Assembly (NCBI GenBank): GCA_903922325.1 | Contig: CAIXTG010000008.1 | Span: 1-18,004 of the forward strand | DNA from: an uncultured Actinomycetes bacterium | Lineage (GTDB): Bacteria > Actinomycetota > Actinomycetes > Nanopelagicales > Nanopelagicaceae | Length of the DNA: 18,004 bases | Reading direction: 5' to 3' | Part shown: positions 7,761-14,610 of the stretch, piece after piece | Layout of the letters: each line of letters starts with the position of its first letter | Numbering within the stretch: position 1 is the first letter of the stretch | The notes under the pieces: generated by a model | Seen by the model: only the letters and a program-made list of their open reading frames with translations | Databases searched by the model: none | Told to the model about the DNA's origin: nothing | Position numbers and translations under genes: made by a program

Positions 7761-8554
7761 GCGAAAATCAGGTAGATCCAGCCCTTACTTACACTTCTTA
7801 TCTAGCCATAGATGAATTACTTAGTTTGCAGAGACCTCTTTCAGATGGCCCAGAACATGATGAAATGCTTTTTATTGTTATTCATCAGAGTTACGAACTT
7901 TGGTTTAAGCAATTAATTCATGAATTCTTAGCTGCACAAGTTGCTCTAGAAGCCGGCGATACCCATCGCTCACTTGCGCTACTTGGGCGCATTCGCACCA
8001 TCATGAAAGTTTGTGTTGCTCAGATTGATATTCTCGAAACAATGACGCCACTGCAATTTAATAGTTTCCGCTCTTATCTTTCATCATCTAGCGGTTTCCA
8101 ATCTGCGCAGTTTAGAAAAGTCGAGGCAATACTTGGTCGTCGCGATAGCGCAATGGCCGGGCACCTACCAGCAGATGTGCAAAGTGATATTTCAGAAATT
8201 ACTAGTCGTAATTCAGTTTGGGATTCATTGCTGGTTTACATTTCAAAGCGCGGTCATGCAATTCCGGCTGATGTTTTGGCTCGTGATAAGTCAACAGCTT
8301 ATGTTGCTAATCCAGCAGTGCAAGATGTTTTGCTAGATGTGCATCGCAATGATCCGGAAAGTGCTGGTGTTTGCGAGCGCTTGCTCGATATTGACGAAGG
8401 ACTACAAGAGTGGCGCTATCGCCATGTGAAAATGGTTGAACGCACGATTGGCGCCAAAATGGGCACCGGTGGTTCAGCCGGAGTTAAATATTTAGCGAGC
8501 ACTTTATTTAACCCAGTATTTGTTGATCTCTGGGAGATTCGTTCTCGCTTTTAG
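7757..8554 (+). CDS. kynA: Tryptophan 2,3-dioxygenase
   Basis: A heme enzyme that opens the indole ring of L-tryptophan to N-formylkynurenine, the first step of the kynurenine pathway. The 265-residue length fits compact bacterial TDOs. Visible features are LTYTSYLAIDELL (10-22), HDEMLFIVIHQSYELWFKQL with active-site His43, FRSYLSSSSGFQS with the substrate-carboxylate-binding Arg105, and EWRYRHVKMVERTIG with the proximal heme ligand His223, followed by the GTGGS loop (236-240). All key residues seen in characterised bacterial TDOs are present. The ATG overlaps the kynU stop as ATGA. The stop overlaps the convergent nitroreductase stop by 4 nt, and no terminator is visible. Kynurenine formamidase, needed between this step and KynU, is not in the window. 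Confidence 0.96.
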   Translation: MSENQVDPALTYTSYLAIDELLSLQRPLSDGPEHDEMLFIVIHQSYELWFKQLIHEFLAAQVALEAGDTHRSLALLGRIRTIMKVCVAQIDILETMTPLQFNSFRSYLSSSSGFQSAQFRKVEAILGRRDSAMAGHLPADVQSDISEITSRNSVWDSLLVYISKRGHAIPADVLARDKSTAYVANPAVQDVLLDVHRNDPESAGVCERLLDIDEGLQEWRYRHVKMVERTIGAKMGTGGSAGVKYLASTLFNPVFVDLWEIRSRF

Positions 8555-9123
8555 TTAGGCAGCCCAGCTAAAACAATTTCGGCTAGGTCTTTGCGCTGAC
8601 GCGGCGCATTTTCACGCTCAAGTAGAACGCCTTCAAGTTGTTCGGCTGGACCTTGGGTGCCAATTGCAATTACCACGATCGGTGCTATTTGAGTTGGTAG
8701 CTCAAAGGTTGCGGCCGCTTTTGCGGCGTCAAAACCAGCCATCTGATGGGCTACTTGACCTCGACTGTGAGCTTCAAAAGTCAGCTGGCTAACTGCTAAA
8801 CCAGCGTCAAAGCCTGAAATTGGGCGGGGGGAGCCATCTTCATTCTGATCAACAATAGAGACCAAAACTAAAGCTGATGCGCGGTTGGCCCAACTTTGGT
8901 TAAACGGAACCAGGGTGTCAAGAATCAAACCAAAAACTTCGTCGCCGCGCACTCCTACATGAAAACGCCAAGGTTGAAAATTATTCGCAGACGGTGCCCA
9001 TCGTGCTGCTTCTAAGATCGCTAGCAGCGCCTCATTAGAAATAGTGGCGGTTGCATCAAATGATCTTGGGCTACGACGATTTGTTAGTACTGGATGTATT
9101 GGAGTTGATGTAGTTGCGGTCAT
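8551..9123 (-). CDS. Nitroreductase family FMN-dependent oxidoreductase
   Basis: A 190-residue flavin enzyme of the nitroreductase superfamily. FMN-binding features are RRSPRSFD (16-23), the EAARWAPSANNFQPWRF segment (38-54) and the FDAGLAVSQLTFEAHSRG helix (105-122), followed by HQMAGFD. These enzymes reduce nitro groups, quinones or similar acceptors with NAD(P)H, or carry out specialised reductions; the true substrate cannot be read from sequence. It stands alone: it converges on kynA with a 4-nt overlap and is separated from the upstream PGPGW gene by 56 nt holding its own promoter-like sequence. The start is the ATG at 9123, with no Shine-Dalgarno (CTCCTAA precedes it). Confidence 0.9.
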   Translation of the reverse strand: MTATTSTPIHPVLTNRRSPRSFDATATISNEALLAILEAARWAPSANNFQPWRFHVGVRGDEVFGLILDTLVPFNQSWANRASALVLVSIVDQNEDGSPRPISGFDAGLAVSQLTFEAHSRGQVAHQMAGFDAAKAAATFELPTQIAPIVVIAIGTQGPAEQLEGVLLERENAPRQRKDLAEIVLAGLPN

Positions 9124-9136
9124 TTAGGAGAGTTTA
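9124..9136 (-). promoter_or_regulatory. Candidate -10 element and leaderless start of the nitroreductase
   Basis: On the minus strand TAAACT (9136..9131) is followed by CTCCTAA and then ATG at 9123. There is no Shine-Dalgarno and no obvious -35. The same TAAACTCT string precedes the GT-B gene start at 10939. Confidence 0.42.
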
Positions 9137-9144
9137 ACCTAATA

Positions 9145-9177
9145 AATAAAAAAGCGCTCTCTGAAAATTTCTAAAGC
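9145..9177 (-). terminator. Weak candidate terminator after the PGPGW gene
   Basis: On the minus strand a short imperfect stem (GCTTT at 9177..9173 with AGAGC at 9160..9156, one G-U pair) is followed by GCTTTTTTATTT. The U-rich tract is good but the stem is weak, so termination may be partial. Confidence 0.25.
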
Positions 9178-9179
9178 AG

Positions 9180-9503
9180 CTATCTATGCATCTGATAATA
9201 AATAATTGCAATGATAGAAAATAGTGCCGCGCCAGCAAAGAGTAAATACTTGACCCAAGTTGGCATTCCAACTTTATCGGCAGCAGTTTGCGCCATGCTC
9301 TTCGTCTTACTAACCGCTCGGCTCGCCCACGCAAATTCACTTGCTAAAATTCCAAGGCCAGCAAGTAAAATCAAAACTCCAGGGCCAGGTGCAACCAGAG
9401 CTATTGCACCTAATACCGTGATGGTTCCGCCTAAAACGCCAATAAAGATTCGCCAGATCAGCTGACCGGCTTTAGTGCGTTTGATGAATGATCTTAAATT
9501 CAT
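9180..9503 (-). CDS. PGPGW (TIGR02611-type) small membrane protein
   Basis: A 107-residue actinobacterial membrane protein. A basic N-terminus (NLRSFIKRTKAG) leads into a first hydrophobic pair, IFIGVLGGTITVLGAIALVA (about 19-38), then the family signature APGPGVLILLAGLGILASEF (38-57), a positively charged soluble segment (64-83) and a final membrane helix (about 84-103). Its function is unknown. The ATG overlaps the stop of the GT-B glycosyltransferase-like gene as ATGA, so the two are translationally coupled. This hints at a shared role at the membrane, such as anchoring or handling a glycolipid product. Confidence 0.85.
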   Translation of the reverse strand: MNLRSFIKRTKAGQLIWRIFIGVLGGTITVLGAIALVAPGPGVLILLAGLGILASEFAWASRAVSKTKSMAQTAADKVGMPTWVKYLLFAGAALFSIIAIIYYQMHR

Positions 9504-10939
9504 AGCGGTTCTTTCTGAGTATTAACAACACGTCTTAAAGTGCCGTATGCAGCAGATGCTATCTCATCGCGTCGACGGCGATAATTCGCTGAAGCTCCGC
9601 TAATTAAATGCTCGTAACGAACTTCACCATTGATTAATTTGCGCATAGTTTGCGGGTCGGTCTCATCACCGAAATGAGGTGGGTCAACTTTCACAATTTG
9701 AACCACAATGTGTGGATTAAATTTGCGATAGACAAGTGCAAGCTGGCGATAAACGGCATTTGCCAATTGGCGAAAGCTGATCAGACCAAAATCACGCGCT
9801 TTTAAGCGCATTCTGGCAATAAATGCTGGCTGCGCTCCATGTTTAACTGTGGCCATTTCATAGAGAATTTGAGCTGCTTCTTTAGCACCATTTGCCTCGG
9901 GTAATTTCTTGCACATGCGGTGTAGCCGTGCTCGCTCTTCGGGGTCTTGTAACAGCTTCACGGTTTCGGTGATGTTTGTTAAGTCGGCTTGATCAGCTCG
10001 CAGCGCATAACCTAAATCGTGGCACCACTGAGCGCGGGCTTCTTGATCGTCGGTACCGCGAATATTTGAGACAAAAACGGTTGGGACTAAAGCAGGAAGT
10101 AGTTCGTGTACACCGTTGTAGCCAGTTGCACAAATAGCTGCATCAAAGGCATGCAGAACTTTAGCTAATGGGAAGTAGCGAACTTGTTTAATTTCTAAAC
10201 CTTCTGGAACTAAAGAATTTCCATTAGCGTCAATTGGCTTTTTAGTTAGAACAACTTGTAAATCTTTCCAACCAATTAAACCTTTTAGTGCCGCTGTCAT
10301 CTTTTCATTGACATCGCTATCGCCGGTACCTAGTTGTACAAGTACGGCTGGACGATTTAAATCAATACCTAGTGCGATTCGTGCTTCATCGCGACCGAGT
10401 GCAGTTGATTCTTGGTAGAGCGAAACGGCCGAAGTAACAACAGCATCTTTGCGATTTTTAGTTGGGCCATGATCATAAACTCGCGCGAAGTCACCAGGTT
10501 CGATAATTGCATCCATCATCATAGATTGCAGACCAAGGGCTAAACCTTGCGGCTTCTTCTGCCACAAACCACGACGAACCCAAACTAGGGCTAAATCATT
10601 TTTCTTTAACTTGGCCCCGATCACACCTGGGTAAGGAACTACGCCATCGAAAGATAAAACTTGCGCATCGGTTTCTTCAATTAGAGCAAGCAAGCGATCG
10701 CGCAAATAAGCATCCCAAAGTTTTCTGGGCATCCAACCACGATCACGGCCCGGTATATATTCACATCGAACGCCAACGAAATTTGGTACTTCGGCAACGC
10801 CGCCGGCCATTGAAACAATGATTGGGTTAGCGATTTCTTTTAGTTCAAGAGCAATTGCGCTGGCGCGAGCAAGGTGACCCATTCCGACCCCATTGCTGGT
10901 AGCCAGGATAATTGTGGGTTTTTCCGCTTGCGGACTCAT
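9500..10939 (-). CDS. GT-B fold glycosyltransferase-like protein (MurG/GT28-like)
   Basis: A 479-residue protein resembling GT-B enzymes of the MurG/MGDG-synthase type. The N-terminal half has a glycine-rich loop, SNGVGMGHLARASAIA (15-30), with the acceptor-site His22. The C-terminal Rossmann half has VQLGTGDSD (201-209), then CATGYNGVHELL (270-281) and GTDDQEARA (295-303), matching the donor-binding region of GT28 enzymes, where a DDQ-type motif contacts the nucleotide sugar. Beyond about residue 360 there is an extra basic ~115-residue tail (KHGAQPAFIARMRLKARDFG and onward) that I do not recognise. No signal peptide or clear membrane helix is seen. The ATG at 10939 is chosen because it directly precedes the first strand and has a -10-like hexamer 8 nt upstream; the longer in-frame extension would enter the terminator region. 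Donor and acceptor are unknown. Confidence 0.78.
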   Translation of the reverse strand: MSPQAEKPTIILATSNGVGMGHLARASAIALELKEIANPIIVSMAGGVAEVPNFVGVRCEYIPGRDRGWMPRKLWDAYLRDRLLALIEETDAQVLSFDGVVPYPGVIGAKLKKNDLALVWVRRGLWQKKPQGLALGLQSMMMDAIIEPGDFARVYDHGPTKNRKDAVVTSAVSLYQESTALGRDEARIALGIDLNRPAVLVQLGTGDSDVNEKMTAALKGLIGWKDLQVVLTKKPIDANGNSLVPEGLEIKQVRYFPLAKVLHAFDAAICATGYNGVHELLPALVPTVFVSNIRGTDDQEARAQWCHDLGYALRADQADLTNITETVKLLQDPEERARLHRMCKKLPEANGAKEAAQILYEMATVKHGAQPAFIARMRLKARDFGLISFRQLANAVYRQLALVYRKFNPHIVVQIVKVDPPHFGDETDPQTMRKLINGEVRYEHLISGASANYRRRRDEIASAAYGTLRRVVNTQKEPL

Positions 10940-10953
10940 AGATGCAGAGTTTA
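10940..10953 (-). promoter_or_regulatory. Candidate -10 element and leaderless start of the GT-B gene
   Basis: On the minus strand TAAACT is followed by CTGCATCT and ATG at 10939. No Shine-Dalgarno or clear -35 is present. The element sits directly after the terminator of the upstream nucleotidase gene, which supports a fresh transcription start here. Confidence 0.42.
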
Positions 10954-10960
10954 TCGCGTA

Positions 10961-11002
10961 AAAATAAATCAGGGGCACACCCTTTGCGGATGCGCCCCTG
11001 AT
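10961..11002 (-). terminator. Rho-independent terminator of the 5'-nucleotidase gene
   Basis: Perfect 9-bp arms, ATCAGGGGC (10968-10976) and GCCCCTGAT (10994-11002), enclose a 17-nt loop. On the minus strand the stem is followed by TTATTTTTA. It lies about 20 nt past the nucleotidase stop and is the strongest intrinsic terminator in the window. Confidence 0.85.
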
Positions 11003-11022
11003 CTTTAAACGTTTGTTAAGTG

Positions 11023-13041
11023 TTAAGCAACTTTCTTAACACGACCATCAAGTGCTGGCACTTGAGTTACCTTGCCAGCAGCCATATCAGCCTTCAGCGC
11101 ATCTACAAATACATCTAGTAGAGCTCCGAAAACCTTGGCCTTTGAAGGTGAGAACACATTTACATATCCATCGCCACCATAAATGATGTAATCAAGTGTG
11201 GTTAGGGTGTAAACAGTTTGATCCTTAGCGATTGCAGTTCCATCGAGTTTGGTTACCGAAACAATTCGGCTACCAACTGCCTTGGTTGAATCGAAGGAGA
11301 ACTTAAGTCCTGATACCTGTGGGAAGCGACCATCGCCTGGGTAGTTTCCACCCACGCCATTTTCTAACGCTTTCCATAGATTCTCACCAGTAACAATTGT
11401 GGTTGCAACTTGGTTACCGAATGGGTAAACAGTTAGCGCATCGCCAAGAGTTACATCAAGTGCTCCAGTACCAGTACGAACCAACTTGGTATCTGCTGGT
11501 GTGTAATTCTTGGCTGGGAAAGTATCGCGGATACCGCCACCGTTAGTTAGCACAAAGTCAGTCTTGTACTTAGCGCGTAGTAGGTCAGCAATATAGATAC
11601 CCATTGGGTTTTCGCCAGAACGTTCAACAGCTGGTGTGCCACCACGTGGGAATACGCCAGATACTGAACCAATCTTGATATCAAGTTTGGCAGATAGTTG
11701 ATCCTTGTACTTCTTTACTAGTGCAGCTGCAGTTGCATCAGCAGCAACTGTTGCGATAGCTGCCTTCTTTACTATTTCAATTGAAGCACCAAGTACTTTG
11801 TCGGTGTCAGTGTTCACACAGATTTGTGATCGAGTGTATTCAACGCCAGAGTTCAAAACTTGGCCAACCAAAGTTCCGTAAACTTTTTGAGTTCCTGGAA
11901 CCAAAGTTGAGAATGTTTGGTGGCTATGTCCGCCATAAATAGCAGCTGCGCCCTTGATTTGCTTAGCCATATCATTCAATATGCCTTGAGCAACTCCACC
12001 AGCATTTTCAGACCAACCTTGGTGAATAATCGCAATAACAACATCTGCGCCAGCTTGCTTGGCCGCAACAATTGCCGCGTTGATCCCGGCTACGCCAGCT
12101 TGAATCTGAATGGTGCGCTTAACGCCTGAAGCATCTGTGTAATCCAGGTTGCCTGGGAATACTTGTTCAATAGTGGTTTCGGTATTTGAGCCGACGATGC
12201 CGATCTTTACGCCACCGCGATCGATGATGGTGAAGCTCTTAGCCGCCTTAGTGCCTGACTTCAGCGCAGCAAGTGATTCGTCGCCGTAGTTTGATGCCAC
12301 CCATTGGAAATCAGAGGCACCAATAACTTTTTGCACATGTGCCAAGTTGCGATCGTGCTCGTGATTTCCAAAAGTTGAAGCATCGAACTTCATTAAGTTC
12401 ATTGATTCAATTGTTGGCATTTCTTCAAACTCGGTTGAAATTGGTGGTGCTGCACCAATGTTGTCACCTGATGAAACGGTGACAGTAGCGGCTGCATTCT
12501 TGCGATCATTTGCAAATGCTGTTGTTAGAACTGCTGCACCGATTGAGCTGGCAGGAGATCCTTCAATAGCACCGTGCAAGTCGCTAAGTTGTAAAACTTG
12601 AACTGACTTGATGTTTGAAGCTGATGCAACGGTTGCAAGTTGTTCAGCTGTGTAAGACTTGTTTGACTTAGCAGCTGCAGAGAAACCATAAGCGTTGACT
12701 GCCTGCACAACTGGAGTTCCGCCAGGTTGACCAGCAACAACTGGCATCGTCACATTTGTATGACCAGATACTGGAACAATAATTGGGCATGAACCAGAAC
12801 CAGCTGAAACCACATAGTGTGTAATTGCTGGTGTTGCAGTAGCCGACGCAGTCCACTTAACCATGACTCCGCGTGCTGATAGATAAGAAGTTACATTTGT
12901 AGGTGCACTAGGAGTTGAATAAACAACATCTGCCTGTGCTGTTGAAATAAATGCGGGGGTAACCATGGTTACCGCTAGCGAAGCCGCAACGGCAAAAGCG
13001 CCGAAGCTCAGTTTCTTGCGTGTTTTAAGGGTTGTAGTCAT
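11023..13041 (-). CDS. Secreted 5'-nucleotidase (UshA/metallophosphatase family) with N-terminal FN3-like domain
   Basis: A 672-residue exported phosphohydrolase, likely releasing phosphate and nucleosides from external nucleotides. A signal peptide is clear: basic TLKTRKK, a hydrophobic core at about 12-34, and an AQA site ending at residue 37. Residues about 43-130 look like a fibronectin type III domain (PSAPTNVTSY... VMVKWTAS... YVVSAG). The metallophosphatase domain shows SDLHG (Asp154, His156), SSGDN (Asp193), FGNHEHD (Asn226, His227), AIIHQGW (His340) and GGHSHQ (His372, His374). The C-terminal substrate domain shows LTNGGGIRDTF (498-508), VYPFGNQV (538-545) and IIYGGDGY (619-626). Only two cysteines are seen, Cys85 and Cys408, which could form a disulfide between domains. 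The ATG at 13041 has AGGA 7 nt upstream. No sortase motif or C-terminal membrane helix is seen. Confidence 0.92.
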   Translation of the reverse strand: MTTTLKTRKKLSFGAFAVAASLAVTMVTPAFISTAQADVVYSTPSAPTNVTSYLSARGVMVKWTASATATPAITHYVVSAGSGSCPIIVPVSGHTNVTMPVVAGQPGGTPVVQAVNAYGFSAAAKSNKSYTAEQLATVASASNIKSVQVLQLSDLHGAIEGSPASSIGAAVLTTAFANDRKNAAATVTVSSGDNIGAAPPISTEFEEMPTIESMNLMKFDASTFGNHEHDRNLAHVQKVIGASDFQWVASNYGDESLAALKSGTKAAKSFTIIDRGGVKIGIVGSNTETTIEQVFPGNLDYTDASGVKRTIQIQAGVAGINAAIVAAKQAGADVVIAIIHQGWSENAGGVAQGILNDMAKQIKGAAAIYGGHSHQTFSTLVPGTQKVYGTLVGQVLNSGVEYTRSQICVNTDTDKVLGASIEIVKKAAIATVAADATAAALVKKYKDQLSAKLDIKIGSVSGVFPRGGTPAVERSGENPMGIYIADLLRAKYKTDFVLTNGGGIRDTFPAKNYTPADTKLVRTGTGALDVTLGDALTVYPFGNQVATTIVTGENLWKALENGVGGNYPGDGRFPQVSGLKFSFDSTKAVGSRIVSVTKLDGTAIAKDQTVYTLTTLDYIIYGGDGYVNVFSPSKAKVFGALLDVFVDALKADMAAGKVTQVPALDGRVKKVA

Positions 13042-13215
13042 GTCGCGATCCTATATAAATCATGTTAATTTCTTGAAAACACGCGATAAACCACGCATGA
13101 ACTAGCCTCCCCGTTGCTTAAAAGTTATAAACGGCTAAACTTCCCAAGTAACAAAATTTGTTGGGAGTAAGGCGCTAGGGGCTTTGAGATCGTCTTAAAG
13201 TCGAAAGCGCAAAAA
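13042..13215. promoter_or_regulatory. Divergent intergenic region between nucleotidase and aminotransferase genes
   Basis: The largest gap in the window (174 nt), AT-rich. It holds a compound inverted repeat at 13142-13166 (TCCCA with TGGGA outside, ACAAA with TTTGT inside, one side interrupted by AGTA). On the minus strand TATATA (about 13057-13052) lies just before the AGGA Shine-Dalgarno of the nucleotidase. On the plus strand TAAAGT (13196-13201) lies 14 nt before the aminotransferase ATG, which lacks a Shine-Dalgarno. Promoters in both directions are therefore expected here, with the dyad as a candidate operator. Confidence 0.45.
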
Positions 13216-14610
13216 ATGAAAACCACTGCGAATCATCCGCAAACGTTTAGATCAGTTCCTGCCACATCAACGCCAGTCTCCAAAACTCGAGTCGCCGCTC
13301 TGTTAGACCAAGAATGGGCTCGTTTTAAAGAGGGAACCGGCAAATCTGAAATTGAAAATGCGGTCGCCAAAGAGACCATGCCTTTAGGCGTGACTTCTAG
13401 CTTCCAACACTGGGACCCATACCCAATCGCCATCGCTTCAGCGCAAGGCGCTTATATGACCGATGTTGATGGTCGCAAATTATTAGACATGTCTATGGGT
13501 TTTGGTGCGATGCTCGCTGGTCACTTGAATCCAGTGGTAGTTGAAGAAATTAAGAATTCACTTTCCGAAGGAATGCTTTTTGTAACTCCTTCACCAATTT
13601 CCCGTGATGCTGCAGAACGAATCTGTAAGCGCTTTGCAATTGATCAAGTTCGCTTTGCCAACTCGGGTACCGAAGCGACTATGTATGCAGTGCGTTTAGC
13701 GCGCTCAATCACTGGTAAAAATGCGGTTGTAAAACTTGAAGGTGGATACCACGGTTCATTTGATCCGTTAATGGTTTCCTGTAAACCAAGTTTGTCTGAA
13801 GTTGGCGATGCTAATGACCCAACTCCAGTTGCAAATATTGGAACTGACCCAGGCGAGGTTTACGTTGTTCCGTTTAACAATATTGAATCGCTAGAGCGAG
13901 TTTTCCAAGCTCATGCTGACAAAATTTCTTGCTTTATTCTCGAGCCAGTTCTCGAAAATATTGCAATCGTGTTGCCAGATGCTGGCTATCTCGAATCCGT
14001 TCGCCAACTCTGTGATCAATACGGAATCATTTTGATCTTTGATGAAGTAAAAACTGGCTTAACTGCTGGATATCAGGGTGCCGCTCAGCGTCTTGGCGTG
14101 AAACCAGATTTGATTACGCTTGCTAAATCAATTGGTGGTGGCGTGCCAGTTGCTGCATTCGGCGGAAAAGAAAAATACATGCGTGCTGTTACCGATGGCC
14201 GACTCGGACACTTTGGTACTTTCAACGGAAATCCACTTGCAATGGCAGGTATTCGTGCAATTGATCAAATTTGTACGCCGGAAGCTCTTGAAAAAGCTGA
14301 AGCGCTAAATCAACAAGCGCTAGTTCGCATTAATTCAATTATTGATGAGTACAACTTGCCTGCGCACACTGTTGGTTTTGGCGTAAAGGGCTGTATTACT
14401 TGGTCTACAACACCAGTACGTAACTATCGCGATTACAAAGCAACCGATTTCCAAGTAGCTGAACTCTCTTGGTTGTGGTCGCTAAACCGCGGAATCATTA
14501 CGCCTCCGGGCCTTGATGAACAATGGTTGATTTCGTTGGCACATGGCCAAACTGAGATTGATATTTTGGTTGAAGATTTTAGATCTTTAGCTAAAGCGCT
14601 GCGCGACTAA
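13216..14610 (+). CDS. Class III aminotransferase, glutamate-1-semialdehyde aminomutase-like
   Basis: A 464-residue PLP enzyme of fold type I. Visible features are LLDMSMGFGAMLAGHLNP (89-106), the phosphate-binding FANSGTEATMYAVRLAR (147-163), GGYHGSFDP (176-184), the PLP-ring aspartate in LIFDEVKTG (Asp276) and the Schiff-base lysine in TLAKSIGGGVPVAAFGG (Lys304), followed by HFGTFNGNPLAMA. It resembles HemL, but the HemL hallmark FDEVMTGFR reads FDEVKTGLT here, and a ~25-residue N-terminal extension precedes TRVAALLDQEWARF. It is therefore more likely an aminotransferase or aminomutase of another substrate than the heme-pathway enzyme. The ATG is the only suitable start before the conserved region. 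It is transcribed alone, divergent from the nucleotidase and converging with a 4-nt overlap on the glycosyltransferase gene. The substrate cannot be assigned from sequence. Confidence 0.82.
   Translation: MKTTANHPQTFRSVPATSTPVSKTRVAALLDQEWARFKEGTGKSEIENAVAKETMPLGVTSSFQHWDPYPIAIASAQGAYMTDVDGRKLLDMSMGFGAMLAGHLNPVVVEEIKNSLSEGMLFVTPSPISRDAAERICKRFAIDQVRFANSGTEATMYAVRLARSITGKNAVVKLEGGYHGSFDPLMVSCKPSLSEVGDANDPTPVANIGTDPGEVYVVPFNNIESLERVFQAHADKISCFILEPVLENIAIVLPDAGYLESVRQLCDQYGIILIFDEVKTGLTAGYQGAAQRLGVKPDLITLAKSIGGGVPVAAFGGKEKYMRAVTDGRLGHFGTFNGNPLAMAGIRAIDQICTPEALEKAEALNQQALVRINSIIDEYNLPAHTVGFGVKGCITWSTTPVRNYRDYKATDFQVAELSWLWSLNRGIITPPGLDEQWLISLAHGQTEIDILVEDFRSLAKALRD

Noticed and set aside
11020..11042. 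Inverted repeat GTGTTAAG / CTTAACAC over the nucleotidase stop codon.
   Set aside because: It lies mainly in the coding tail, has no U-tract after it, and a much stronger terminator follows at 10961-11002; probably chance.
12525..12856. Overlapping open frames on the same strand as the nucleotidase gene in other registers (12525-12740 and 12668-12856).
   Set aside because: They are out-of-frame readings of the signal peptide/FN3/phosphatase coding region with leucine- or cysteine/tryptophan-rich low-information sequence, no ribosome binding site and no family resemblance.
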